From Streptomyces calvus (lineage in GTDB: Bacteria > Actinomycetota > Actinomycetes > Streptomycetales > Streptomycetaceae), in the NCBI RefSeq assembly GCF_006782915.1, contig NZ_VCNP01000056.1:62001-126000 (forward strand): DNA of 64,000 nucleotides, written 5' to 3'. Shown here piece by piece: positions 17,087 to 24,397 of this stretch; the first letter of the stretch is position 1; each line of letters opens with the position of its first letter. The notes under the pieces are model-generated. The model was not told the DNA's origin. It ran no database searches and was given only the letters and a program-made list of their open reading frames with translations. The position numbers and the translations under genes were made by a program.

Positions 17087-17120
17087 AATGCCGGCGCAGC
17101 TGGGGAGCTGCGCCGGCATT
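17087..17120 (+). terminator. Strong hairpin terminator
   Basis: A perfect 15-bp stem (AATGCCGGCGCAGCT with its complement) around a GGGG loop, flanked by additional GCACA/TGTGC pairing. Confidence 0.8.
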
Positions 17121-17214
17121 GCTGTGCCCCCACATCTCAAGGGCCCGCCCGAGGCGCGACGCCGGACGTCCGTGCGCCTGCCGCGACAACGAGCGGCGAC
17201 CACGGCACCGTCCC

Positions 17215-17270
17215 CGCCGGACGCCGGACGCCGGACGCCGGACGCCGGATGCCGGACGCCGGACGCCGGA
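17215..17270. repeat. Eight tandem 7-bp repeats
   Basis: CGCCGGA is repeated eight times head to tail, with one variant unit (TGCCGGA at 17250). It sits 60 bp upstream of the phosphotransferase start and creates coding-like frames. A 7-bp unit would shift frame if translated, so I treat it as non-coding. Confidence 0.85.
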
Positions 17271-17329
17271 CCCCGACAGCGCGCGGACCCGCGTACGCTC
17301 CCCGGGAACCGGACACTCCAGGGAGCCCA

Positions 17330-18268
17330 GTGACCCGCGACCTCCTCCTCCCCGACCTCACCGCCCACGCACGCCGCATCGCCCACACGCGTGCTCCCGC
17401 CTGCCCCTGTGCCTCCACCGGTACGCTCGCCCACCGACCCGACGCCACCGTGGTCCGCCACGCGGACACCGTCGCCAAGGCCCACCCGCCGGACACGTCC
17501 CCCGCTCAGCTGGCCCTCCGCCTCGCCGCCGCCGCGCGGCGACCGGACGTCTTCCTCACCCCGCTCGGCCCGGCGCCGGCCGCTCTGCACGGCCGCCTGG
17601 TGACCTTCTGGCCGTACGGCACGCCCGTGGACCCGGACGACCCGGACGCCGCCCCGTGGGAGGCGGCCGCCCGCCTGCTCGCCCTGCTGCACCGCGCGCC
17701 CGTCGCGCCCGAAGGGCTCCCGGCCATGCGCGGCCCGGCGAAGGCCGCCCACGCGGTGACCCGTCTGCGGGCCCTCGCGGACGCCCCGCCCGCTGCCGCG
17801 CCCGTCCTGCGCGCCTGGGCCGGCCTGCCGGCCTGGGCCCGTGCCGAGGCGCCCCTGCCGGGCACCGGCGTCCTGTGCCACGGCGATCTCCATCTGGGCC
17901 AGCTCGTCCGCCTCCCCGACGGCGCCTGGCGGCTCATCGACGTGGACGACCTGGGCGTGGGCGTACCGGCGTGGGACCTGGCGCGTCCGGCGGCCTGGTA
18001 CGCGTGCGGGCTGCTGCCGGCCGAGGAGTGGGCGAGGTTCCTCGGCGCCTACCGGGCGGCGGGCGGACCGGCCGTTCCCGCCGACGGCGACCCGTGGCCC
18101 GTCCTGGACGTCCCGGCCCGCGCGCTGACCGTGCAGACCGCCGCCCGGATGGTGACCAAGGCGGTGGGGGAGGGGCGGCGGCCGGACGAGGTGGAGCAGG
18201 CGGTGATCGACGCCTGTGCGCGCATGAGTGCGGTCCCGCCTCCGGAAGGTCCCGAACCGGGGAAGTAG
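17330..18268 (+). CDS. Aminoglycoside-phosphotransferase-like kinase
   Basis: A 312-residue protein of the APH/choline kinase superfamily, which phosphorylates small hydroxylated substrates. The catalytic loop is visible as LCHGDLHLGQLVRLPDG and the metal-binding DFG-equivalent as LIDVDDLGVGVPAWDLA. The N-lobe is short and lacks an obvious glycine loop. GTG 17330 follows AGGGAG; the frame upstream runs through a 7-bp repeat and a terminator, so it is not coding. The substrate is unknown and nothing here indicates antibiotic resistance. Confidence 0.82.
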   Translation: MTRDLLLPDLTAHARRIAHTRAPACPCASTGTLAHRPDATVVRHADTVAKAHPPDTSPAQLALRLAAAARRPDVFLTPLGPAPAALHGRLVTFWPYGTPVDPDDPDAAPWEAAARLLALLHRAPVAPEGLPAMRGPAKAAHAVTRLRALADAPPAAAPVLRAWAGLPAWARAEAPLPGTGVLCHGDLHLGQLVRLPDGAWRLIDVDDLGVGVPAWDLARPAAWYACGLLPAEEWARFLGAYRAAGGPAVPADGDPWPVLDVPARALTVQTAARMVTKAVGEGRRPDEVEQAVIDACARMSAVPPPEGPEPGK

Positions 18269-18347
18269 GGTGCAACCGACCGAAGCGGGACGGAGTCTGT
18301 CCTGGCGGAACGTGAAACAGGGCCGACCGGCGAGGAGTTGACCGATC

Positions 18348-18632
18348 ATGCAGTGTCCGAAGTGTCGTGCGCCGATGCACACCTACAACCGCAATGGCGT
18401 TCAGATCGAGCAGTGCAGCGGCTGCCGGGGGATCTTCCTCGACTACGGCGAGCTGGAGTCGCTGACCCGGCTGGAGTCGCAGTGGTCCCAGCCCGCACCG
18501 CCGGCCCCGCCGGCCGCCCCGCAGGCGTACCCGGCGGCTCCGCAGCCTCCCGCGTGGGGCGCCCCGCACGGCGGTCACCACCACGGTCACCGTCGCCACA
18601 AGAGCTTCGGCCACATGCTCTTCTCGTCCTGA
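18348..18632 (+). CDS. TFIIB-type zinc-ribbon protein
   Basis: A 94-residue protein with an N-terminal zinc ribbon, CPKC (residues 3-6) and CSGC (about 24-27), followed by RGIFLDYGELESL, the pattern of the zf-TFIIB family. The rest is a Pro/Ala-rich linker ending in a His-rich stretch (HGGHHHGHRRHK) that may bind metal. ATG 18348 has GAGGAG upstream. Function is unknown in bacteria; a nucleic acid or protein binding role is usually assumed. Confidence 0.82.
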   Translation: MQCPKCRAPMHTYNRNGVQIEQCSGCRGIFLDYGELESLTRLESQWSQPAPPAPPAAPQAYPAAPQPPAWGAPHGGHHHGHRRHKSFGHMLFSS

Positions 18633-18665
18633 GCGTCCCTGACGCCTCGGGGCACCGGGAACGAC

Positions 18666-18699
18666 GGAACCCCCGACCGCTGCGGCGGCCGGGGGTTCC
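18666..18699. terminator. Hairpin between zinc-ribbon gene and tRNA operon
   Basis: GGAACCCCCG pairs with CGGGGGTTCC. It lies after the plus-strand zinc-ribbon gene and just beyond the 3' end of the minus-strand tRNA array, so it may terminate both. Confidence 0.7.
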
Positions 18700-18708
18700 G
18701 GTGTGGTG

Positions 18709-18780
18709 TGGACGATACTGGGATTGAACCAGTGACCTCTTCCGTGTCAGGGAAGCGCTCTCCCGCTGAGCTAATCGTCC
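18709..18780 (-). tRNA. tRNA-Val(GAC) copy 1, intact
   Basis: Anticodon arm CTTCC-CTGACAC-GGAAG gives anticodon GAC. The acceptor stem GGACGAT/ATCGTCC is fully paired, discriminator A, TTCAATC T-loop. It is the last gene of the array in the direction of transcription. Confidence 0.95.
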
Positions 18781-18823
18781 TCGGGACCACGATCACTCCG
18801 GGGAGCCGATCATGGGCACTGCG

Positions 18824-18895
18824 TGCGCGATACTGGGATTGAACCAGTGACCTCTTCCGTGTCAGGGAAGCGCTCTCCCGCTGAGCTAATCGTCC
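18824..18895 (-). tRNA. tRNA-Val(GAC) copy 2, chimeric acceptor stem
   Basis: The body is identical to copy 1, but the acceptor stem is GGACGAT with ATCGCGC, giving G2-G71 and A3-C70 mismatches. Maturation and charging may be impaired. Confidence 0.8.
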
Positions 18896-18938
18896 TCGGG
18901 AGCACGGTCACTCCGGGGAGCCGATCATGGGCACTGCG

Positions 18939-19010
18939 TGCGCGATACTGGGATTGAACCAGTGACCTCTTCCGTGTCAGGGAAGCGCTCTCCCGCTGAG
19001 CTAATCGTCC
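18939..19010 (-). tRNA. tRNA-Val(GAC) copy 3, chimeric acceptor stem
   Basis: Same as copy 2: acceptor GGACGAT/ATCGCGC with mismatches at 2:71 and 3:70, anticodon GAC. Confidence 0.8.
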
Positions 19011-19053
19011 TCGGGAGCACGGTCACTCCGGGGAGCCGATCATGGGCACTGCG

Positions 19054-19125
19054 TGCGCGATACTGGGATTGAACCAGTGACCTCTTCCGTGTCAGGGAAG
19101 CGCTCTCCCGCTGAGCTAATCGCGC
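19054..19125 (-). tRNA. tRNA-Val(GAC) copy 4, intact second isotype
   Basis: Acceptor stem GCGCGAT/ATCGCGC is fully paired, a different intact version from copies 1 and 8. Anticodon GAC, discriminator A. Confidence 0.93.
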
Positions 19126-19159
19126 GGGGGATCCTAGGATCCGGGATCCGGAGATCCAG

Positions 19160-19231
19160 TGGACGATACTGGGATTGAACCAGTGACCTCTTCCGTGTCA
19201 GGGAAGCGCTCTCCCGCTGAGCTAATCGCGC
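19160..19231 (-). tRNA. tRNA-Val(GAC) copy 5, chimeric acceptor stem
   Basis: Acceptor GCGCGAT with ATCGTCC gives a C2-C71 mismatch and a G3-U70 wobble. The G3-U70 pair is notable because G3:U70 is the identity element of tRNA-Ala. Confidence 0.8.
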
Positions 19232-19265
19232 GGGGGATCCTAGGATCCGGGATCCGGAGATCCAG

Positions 19266-19337
19266 TGGACGATACTGGGATTGAACCAGTGACCTCTTCC
19301 GTGTCAGGGAAGCGCTCTCCCGCTGAGCTAATCGCGC
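19266..19337 (-). tRNA. tRNA-Val(GAC) copy 6, chimeric acceptor stem
   Basis: Same acceptor combination as copy 5 (C2-C71 mismatch, G3-U70 wobble), anticodon GAC. Confidence 0.8.
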
Positions 19338-19371
19338 GGGGGATCCTAGGATCCGGGATCCGGAGATCCAG

Positions 19372-19443
19372 TGGACGATACTGGGATTGAACCAGTGACC
19401 TCTTCCGTGTCAGGGAAGCGCTCTCCCGCTGAGCTAATCGCGC
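19372..19443 (-). tRNA. tRNA-Val(GAC) copy 7, chimeric acceptor stem
   Basis: Same acceptor combination as copies 5 and 6 (C2-C71 mismatch, G3-U70 wobble), anticodon GAC. Confidence 0.8.
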
Positions 19444-19477
19444 GGGGGATCCTAGGATCCGGGATCCGGAGATCCAG

Positions 19478-19549
19478 TGGACGATACTGGGATTGAACCA
19501 GTGACCTCTTCCGTGTCAGGGAAGCGCTCTCCCGCTGAGCTAATCGTCC
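19478..19549 (-). tRNA. tRNA-Val(GAC) copy 8, intact
   Basis: Acceptor GGACGAT/ATCGTCC is fully paired, anticodon GAC, discriminator A. It is the first Val gene in the transcription direction, directly after tRNA-Cys. Confidence 0.95.
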
Positions 19550-19553
19550 TTGG

Positions 19554-19624
19554 AGGTGGAGACGGGATTTGAACCCGTGTAGACGGCTTTGCAGGCCGTT
19601 GCCTCGCCTCTCGGCCACTCCACC
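19554..19624 (-). tRNA. tRNA-Cys(GCA)
   Basis: Acceptor GGTGGAG/CTCCACC, anticodon arm ACGGC-CTGCAAA-GCCGT with anticodon GCA, T-loop TTCAAAT and discriminator U as expected for tRNA-Cys. It lies 4 bp upstream of the Val array and 36 bp downstream of tRNA-Gly. Confidence 0.95.
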
Positions 19625-19660
19625 AGGAGTGCAGGGGCCCGGGAGGCCCCTCTTCCTTCG

Positions 19661-19733
19661 AGCGGACGACGAGGCTCGAACTCGCGACCTCAACCTTGGC
19701 AAGGTTGCGCTCTACCAACTGAGCTACGTCCGC
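19661..19733 (-). tRNA. tRNA-Gly(GCC)
   Basis: Acceptor GCGGACG/CGTCCGC, anticodon arm CAACC-TTGCCAA-GGTTG with anticodon GCC, T-loop TTCGAGC and discriminator U. It is the first gene of the minus-strand tRNA operon. Confidence 0.95.
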
Positions 19734-19774
19734 CTGTCGTTTCGGTCCGCTTCCGCGTCCCGGCGACGAACTGA

Positions 19775-19802
19775 ACTCTAGCGGATTCCCGGGCCAGTAC
19801 AA
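19775..19802 (-). promoter_or_regulatory. Promoter of Gly-Cys-Val tRNA operon
   Basis: Read on the minus strand: TTGTAC, a 16-bp spacer, then TAGAGT, about 40 bp upstream of tRNA-Gly. This matches the housekeeping HrdB-type consensus well. Confidence 0.75.
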
Positions 19803-19898
19803 AAACCCGTTTGTGCAGCGTGCTGCGGTGCGCCTGCTCACGGGCGTGCGCACGGCGCCGTGACGGACGCGACCGCGTCGCCCGAAGTGCCCCCGCCA

Positions 19899-19910
19899 TA
19901 GACTCGTGGC
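19899..19910 (+). promoter_or_regulatory. -10 element for leaderless pabB
   Basis: TAGACT at 19899-19904 ends six bases before the GTG at 19911, and no ribosome site is visible between them, suggesting a leaderless mRNA. The -35 is not convincing. Confidence 0.45.
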
Positions 19911-20957
19911 GTGCCTGACCTCCCGCCTCTCGCCCGGTTCGGCGACCGCGTCGCCACGGGCCTCCTCGACGTCACCGACGACCCGGCAGCCCTGGAGTCC
20001 CGGGGTTTCTGGGCCGTGTGCGCCGACTTCGAGGGCCGTTTGACCTGCGCTCGCTTCCGTGACGTACGCGAGCGGCCGGTGCCCGCGCCGGGCGGCTGGA
20101 GGGGGCCGGCTGTCGGTGACTGGACGTCGTCGCTGGACCGCGCCGCGTACACGGCGGCCGTCCGCCGCATCCGTGCGCACATAGCCGCCGGCGAGGTCTA
20201 CCAGGCGAACCTCTGCCGCGTCCTGTCCGCGCCCGTCCCGGACGACGCCGACGTGGACGCCCTGACCGCCCTGCTGGCCCGGGGCAACCCCGCACCGTAT
20301 GCAGGAACGATTCGCCTGCCCGGGTACGGCGTCGAGGTCGCCACCGCCTCGCCCGAGCTGTTCCTGCGCCGCGCCGGGCGGATCGTGGAGTCCGGACCGA
20401 TCAAGGGCACCGGACGCACCGAGGCGGACCTCCTGGAGAAGGACTACGCCGAGAACGTGATGATCGTCGACCTGGTCCGCAACGACATCGGACGGGTCTG
20501 CGCCACCGGCACGGTCACGGTGCCCGATCTGTGCGCCGTCGAGAAGCACCCGGGCCTGGTCCACCTCGTGTCGACGGTGCGCGGCGAACTGCGGCCCGGC
20601 GCCGGCTGGCCGGAGCTGTTCGCGGCGGCGTTCCCGCCCGGCTCCGTCACCGGCGCGCCCAAGTCGAGCGCGCTGCGGATCATCGACGCCCTGGAGACGG
20701 CGCCGCGCGGCCCCTACTGCGGCGGCATCGGCTGGGTCGACGCCGACCGCGGCACCGGCGAGCTGGCGGTGGGCATCCGCACCTTCTGGATCGACCGGGA
20801 CGAGGGCGGCGGCGCCGTGCTGCGGTTCGGCACCGGCGCCGGGATCACCTGGGGGTCCGACCCGGAGGGGGAGTGGCGGGAGACCGAGCTGAAGGCGTCC
20901 CGGCTGCTCGCGGTAGCGTCGGGAGCGTACGAGGTGAGTGAAGGGACCACGAGGTGA
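19911..20957 (+). CDS. pabB: Chorismate-binding enzyme, aminodeoxychorismate synthase component I-like
   Basis: A 348-residue chorismate-utilising enzyme that would convert chorismate to aminodeoxychorismate for p-aminobenzoate and folate. Family motifs are SPELFLRR, the active-site GPIKGTGRT, ENVMIVDLVRNDIGRV, FPPGSVTGAPKSSALRIIDALE and GIGWVD near the C-terminus. It is shorter than full anthranilate synthases, typical of PabB-only proteins; the glutamine amidotransferase partner is not in this window. The start is GTG 19911. The stop overlaps the next gene's GTG (GTGA), coupling it to a PabC-like lyase, which strongly supports the folate assignment over anthranilate. Confidence 0.85.
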   Translation: MPDLPPLARFGDRVATGLLDVTDDPAALESRGFWAVCADFEGRLTCARFRDVRERPVPAPGGWRGPAVGDWTSSLDRAAYTAAVRRIRAHIAAGEVYQANLCRVLSAPVPDDADVDALTALLARGNPAPYAGTIRLPGYGVEVATASPELFLRRAGRIVESGPIKGTGRTEADLLEKDYAENVMIVDLVRNDIGRVCATGTVTVPDLCAVEKHPGLVHLVSTVRGELRPGAGWPELFAAAFPPGSVTGAPKSSALRIIDALETAPRGPYCGGIGWVDADRGTGELAVGIRTFWIDRDEGGGAVLRFGTGAGITWGSDPEGEWRETELKASRLLAVASGAYEVSEGTTR

Positions 20958-21775
20958 AGATCTGGCTCGACGGCGGGCTGCAGGACATCGAGTCCGCCCG
21001 CGTCTCCGTCTTCGACCACGGACTGACCGTGGGCGACGGCATCTTCGAGACGGTGAAGGCCGTGGACGGCCGTCCGTTCGCGCTCAGCCGGCACCTCGAC
21101 CGGCTGACCCGGTCGGCCCGGGGACTCGGACTGCCCGACCCGGACCTCGACGAGGTCCGCCGCGCCTGCGCCGCCGTCCTGGAGGCCAACCCGATGCCGC
21201 TCGGCCGGCTCCGCATCACCTACACCGGCGGCCACGGCCCGCTCGGCTCCGACCGCGGCGACCACGGCCCGACCCTGGTGGTCGCCCTCGGCGGCACCAC
21301 CCGCCGCCCCGACTCCACGGCCGTCATCACCGTCCCCTGGACGCGCAACGAGCGCGGCGCGCTCGCCGGCCTGAAGACCACCTCGTACGCCGAGAACGTC
21401 GTCGCCCTCGCCCGCGCCCGCGAACGGGGCGCCTCCGAGGCGCTGTTCGGCAACACCGTCGGACAGCTCTGCGAGGGCACCGGGTCGAACGTCTTCGTCG
21501 TCCTCGACGGCGAACTCCACACCCCTCCGCTCGCCTCCGGCTGCCTCGCCGGCATCACCCGCGCCCTGGCCGTCGAGTGGACCGGCGCCAAGGAGACCGA
21601 CCTGCCGCTGGACGTCCTCGGGCGGGCCGAGGAGGTCTTCCTCACCTCCACCCTGCGCGACGTGCAGGCCGTGCACCGCGTCGACGACCGCGAACTGCCC
21701 GGCGCCCCGGGCCCGGTGACCGCCAAGGCCATGCGGATCTTCGAGGAGCGCTCGGGCGCCGACCTCGATCCGTGA
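20954..21775 (+). CDS. pabC: Aminodeoxychorismate lyase-like class IV aminotransferase
   Basis: A 273-residue PLP enzyme of fold type IV. It begins with the typical VKIWLDGGLQD and SVFDHGLTVGDGIFETVKA. The PLP-binding Lys is in GLKTTSYAENVVA, and EGTGSNVFVV plus LASGCLAGITRAL follow the family pattern. In sequence, PabC lyases and branched-chain or D-amino-acid aminotransferases are similar; the four-base overlap with pabB decides for the lyase that releases p-aminobenzoate and pyruvate. Confidence 0.83.
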   Translation: MKIWLDGGLQDIESARVSVFDHGLTVGDGIFETVKAVDGRPFALSRHLDRLTRSARGLGLPDPDLDEVRRACAAVLEANPMPLGRLRITYTGGHGPLGSDRGDHGPTLVVALGGTTRRPDSTAVITVPWTRNERGALAGLKTTSYAENVVALARARERGASEALFGNTVGQLCEGTGSNVFVVLDGELHTPPLASGCLAGITRALAVEWTGAKETDLPLDVLGRAEEVFLTSTLRDVQAVHRVDDRELPGAPGPVTAKAMRIFEERSGADLDP

Positions 21776-21847
21776 CGGCCCGGCCGGGCGGCGGGACGTC
21801 GGGAAATTCGGCTGATCCGGGGCCCGGCAGCGGGTAGAACACCCGTG

Positions 21848-22672
21848 ATGACCACCACCCTGCGGCCGGCCGAGCCGCTTCAGCAGAACCCCGACGGGAC
21901 CCGCTCGCGCCGCTACCTGGTGTGCGTGAACAGCCGGCCCGTGGGCGAGATACACCTGGGCACGCACCCGGTGTTCGGTGACGCCGTGGCCCGGATCGTG
22001 AGCCTGCGCATCGAGGAACCGGACCGCAGGCGGGGCCGGGGCACGGTGGCCGCGCTCGCCGCCGAGGAGGTGGCGCGCGGCTGGGGCTGCCGCCGTATCG
22101 AAGCGGCCGTTCCGGCCGGCTCCGCGACCGCGCTCGGCCTCGCCGGCGCGCTCGGCTACGTGGTGCGCAACCGGAACATGGCCAAGACCCTGCCCGCCGC
22201 GCCGCCGGAGCTGCCGCACGGCAGCACGGCCCGGCCCATGACGGACGACGAGTTCGGGCGCTGGGCGGCCAAGGGCGCGGAGGACTACGCGCGGGACTGG
22301 ATCGCGCGCGGGGTGCCGGAGGACGAGGCGCGCGCCAAGGCGGCGAGGGACCACGCCGAGCTGCTGCCCGACGGCCGCGCCACCGCGGGCATGCTGTTCT
22401 CCGTCCTCGAGCACGAGGGCACACCCGTGGGCACGCTGTGGCTGGCGGTGCGCGGGGAGGACGCCTTCGTCTTCGACGTGGAGACCGACGCCGCCCACCG
22501 CGGCCGCGGCCACGGGCGCACCCTGATGCTGCTCGCGGAGGCCCAGGCGATCGCCGCCGGCCGGCGAGTCATCGGCCTCAACGTGTTCGCCGGCAACACA
22601 CCGGCCGAACGGCTCTACGACTCCCTCGGCTACGACACGACGCGCTACGCGCTGTACAAGCCTCTGGTGTAG
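21848..22672 (+). CDS. Tandem-domain GNAT acetyltransferase
   Basis: A 274-residue protein with two GNAT-like halves. The N-terminal half (about residues 20-115) has a degenerate acetyl-CoA loop EPDRRRGRGTVAALAAEE. The C-terminal half (about 130-270) has a better one, DAAHRGRGHGRTLMLLAE, ending with NTPAERLYDSLGYDTTRY. Such double-GNAT architecture is found in MshD-like and other actinobacterial enzymes, but no specific substrate can be named. GTG 21845 directly precedes ATG 21848, and either may start. Confidence 0.82.
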   Translation: MTTTLRPAEPLQQNPDGTRSRRYLVCVNSRPVGEIHLGTHPVFGDAVARIVSLRIEEPDRRRGRGTVAALAAEEVARGWGCRRIEAAVPAGSATALGLAGALGYVVRNRNMAKTLPAAPPELPHGSTARPMTDDEFGRWAAKGAEDYARDWIARGVPEDEARAKAARDHAELLPDGRATAGMLFSVLEHEGTPVGTLWLAVRGEDAFVFDVETDAAHRGRGHGRTLMLLAEAQAIAAGRRVIGLNVFAGNTPAERLYDSLGYDTTRYALYKPLV

Positions 22673-22719
22673 CCGCGGTGCGGTGGCCGGGTGCGTCGCA
22701 CGGGCCCGGCGGCCGGGTG

Positions 22720-23247
22720 TCAGCCGTCCTGCCCGGCCGCCAGCAGCCGGTCGGCGATCTCCTCGACGCGCTCGCGCAGGCCCTCCTGGCTCTTGCCGCC
22801 GTCGAGGCGCTCACCGCCGATGACGTACGTCGGGGTGCCGGTCACCCCGATGGCCTTGCCCTCGGCCTGGTCCGCGTCCACGATCAGGATGTGCCGCCCG
22901 TCGATCAGCGCGGTGTCGAACTCCTCGGCGTCCAGGCCCAGTTCCCGGGCGACCTCGACCAGGAACGGTTCACCGCGCCGGTCCAGCTCCTCGACCCGGT
23001 CCAGCACGGCCTCCACGTACGGCCATCCGCTGCCCTGCTCCAGCGCCTCCTCGGCGGCCTGGGCCGCGGCGAAGGCGTGCTTGTGCTTCTCCAGCGGGAA
23101 GTGCCGCAGCCGCAGTTCCAGACGGTCGCCGTAGCGGGCGCGCAGGGCGCGGAGGTCGTCGAGGGCGCTGCGGCAGTCCGGACACTGCAGCTCGCACCAG
23201 ACGTCGAGGACGGGGGCTGCGGGACGGGCGGGGGAGGAGTCACTCAT
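22720..23247 (-). CDS. DsbA-family thioredoxin-like oxidoreductase
   Basis: A 175-residue thioredoxin-fold protein of the DsbA/FrnE type. The active site is CPDC (in WCELQCPDC), followed by the helical insertion, then the cis-Pro region GVTGTPTYVIGG. There is no signal peptide, so it is cytoplasmic, acting in thiol-disulfide exchange or isomerisation of an unknown substrate. I chose ATG 23247 because it gives a natural N-terminus MSDSSPARP; GGAGG lies only one base before it, an unusually short spacing, so leaderless or another start is possible. Confidence 0.82.
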   Translation of the reverse strand: MSDSSPARPAAPVLDVWCELQCPDCRSALDDLRALRARYGDRLELRLRHFPLEKHKHAFAAAQAAEEALEQGSGWPYVEAVLDRVEELDRRGEPFLVEVARELGLDAEEFDTALIDGRHILIVDADQAEGKAIGVTGTPTYVIGGERLDGGKSQEGLRERVEEIADRLLAAGQDG

Positions 23248-23315
23248 CCCTCCAGTCTCCCAGCCGGGCCCCGCACCACCCAATCCGGCCGGGCGCTTCC
23301 GCCTCCCCGGCACCT

Positions 23316-23351
23316 CCCGTACGGCCCGTACTGCCCGTACTGCCCGGACTG
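23316..23351. repeat. Four tandem 9-bp repeats
   Basis: CCCGTACGG, CCCGTACTG, CCCGTACTG, CCCGGACTG head to tail, followed by the palindrome CCCGTACGGG. They lie in the 353-bp gap between the divergent DsbA-like gene and a membrane protein gene, where I see no other gene. Confidence 0.75.
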
Positions 23352-23600
23352 CTCCCGTACGGGTCCCGCTCCTTCCGCCGGCCCGGGGCGCCCGTCTTAC
23401 CGTCTCCGAATCCCGGATTCTGACCCGACCTGTGCGCCCTCCAGCCCCTTCCGGCGCCCACCTCCACCTCGACCTGCGGATGAGCCGACCCGGAGATGTC
23501 CCTGATGTGCCGGCCGGAACATGGCCCCGCGGGGTACGGCAGGTGCAGGATGGAAGGGACGAAGCGCCCGTCGCGACCGCACGCTGCCCTGGAGGACCGG

Positions 23601-24053
23601 ATGATTGCCGAGACCGTCTGCTCCGCCGTCTCCGCGGCAGGCCTGGGCATCGCGATGATCACGGCCTACCGCAAGCGTTTTCTCGCGGCGGCCCGTATCG
23701 CCGCCTACTCGCTCGTTCCCGTCGGCCTGGTGATGGCCGGGGTGGTGGACTGGCTCGCCGACACCGCCTTCAGCCCGACGGCCTGGGCCGGCTTCGGGCT
23801 GCTGGGCCTGTCCTGGGTGCTGTTCGCTTCGACGCGCGCCGTGGAGCGCCGTCGCGGTGGCACCCGCAAGGAGCGCCGGGCGGCCGCGAGGGCGGCGGCA
23901 GCACCCGAGGCGGTGGCGCCGCGGGCCTCGAAACCCTCCCTGGACAGGGGCTCCGGCCCGGCGGCCGGAGCTGCCGGAGCCGCGCCGGCGTCCCGCGGGG
24001 GCGACGACGACTTCAGCGACATCGAGGCGATCCTCAAGAAGCACGGCATATGA
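23601..24053 (+). CDS. Two-helix membrane protein with acidic C-terminal motif
   Basis: A 150-residue protein with two transmembrane helices (about residues 30-50 and 58-76) and a long Ala/Arg-rich cytoplasmic tail ending in DDDFSDIEAILKKHGI. That terminal amphipathic segment looks like a conserved docking motif. ATG 23601 has GGAGGA upstream, clearly better than the upstream ATG at 23496. I do not recognise a family, though such proteins recur in Streptomyces. Confidence 0.72.
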   Translation: MIAETVCSAVSAAGLGIAMITAYRKRFLAAARIAAYSLVPVGLVMAGVVDWLADTAFSPTAWAGFGLLGLSWVLFASTRAVERRRGGTRKERRAAARAAAAPEAVAPRASKPSLDRGSGPAAGAAGAAPASRGGDDDFSDIEAILKKHGI

Positions 24054-24244
24054 CCGTGAGCGGCCGGCAGTCCGTGCCGCACCCGCGGGCGCACGGGCAG
24101 GAACCAGCTGAAACGTCACAGAGGGTCCAGGAGCGCCCCGAAGCGGTCAGAACCTGAACCGTAGATCGCGGAATCGGCGAGCCGACGCTCTTTCCATGGA
24201 CGTTGATCGCGTCGGTGCCTCCGATGCGTCATCATCGCGGCGAG

Positions 24245-24397
24245 ATGCTGGACACGACACAGAGCGATGCCGCGCCGCAGCAGGACGAGCCGCGTGGATG
24301 CCTCTTCGCCCTTTCCCAGCCACCGCTAATGATCTTCCTTGCGGTGATCGGGTGTCTGCTGCTCACGGCTGCACTGCACGACCTGCTGTGGCTGTGA
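24245..24397 (+). CDS. Small membrane protein (50 residues)
   Basis: A predicted 50-residue peptide with a polar Gln/Asp-rich N-terminus, Cys in RGCLFAL and one hydrophobic helix (PPLMIFLAVIGCLLLTAALH). Ribosome site is weak (GGCGAG directly before ATG), and an in-frame ATG at 24224 is an alternative. Codon use in the second half is Streptomyces-like. Unknown function. Confidence 0.5.
   Translation: MLDTTQSDAAPQQDEPRGCLFALSQPPLMIFLAVIGCLLLTAALHDLLWL

Larger units (their letters stand above)
18709..19549 (-). repeat. Tandem array of eight tRNA-Val(GAC) units with two spacer types
   Basis: Eight nearly identical 72-nt tRNA bodies. Going along the plus strand, copies 1-4 are separated by a 43-nt spacer (type A, period 115 bp) and copies 4-8 by a 34-nt spacer (type B, rich in GGATCC-like words, period 106 bp). 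The last spacer A (18781-18823) differs by two substitutions from the other two. Acceptor halves follow the spacer, not the gene: on the transcribed strand spacer B is always preceded by ATCGTCC and followed by GCGCGAT, and spacer A is preceded by ATCGCGC and followed by GGACGAT. Confidence 0.9.

Noticed and set aside
18709..19549. CRISPR-like array (regular repeats with spacers)
   Set aside because: Repeats are 72-nt tRNA-Val genes and the spacers are repeated, not unique; no cas genes.
19452..20564. Minus-strand ORF running through the tRNA cluster
   Set aside because: It translates tRNA sequence and the complement of pabB, so it is not a gene.
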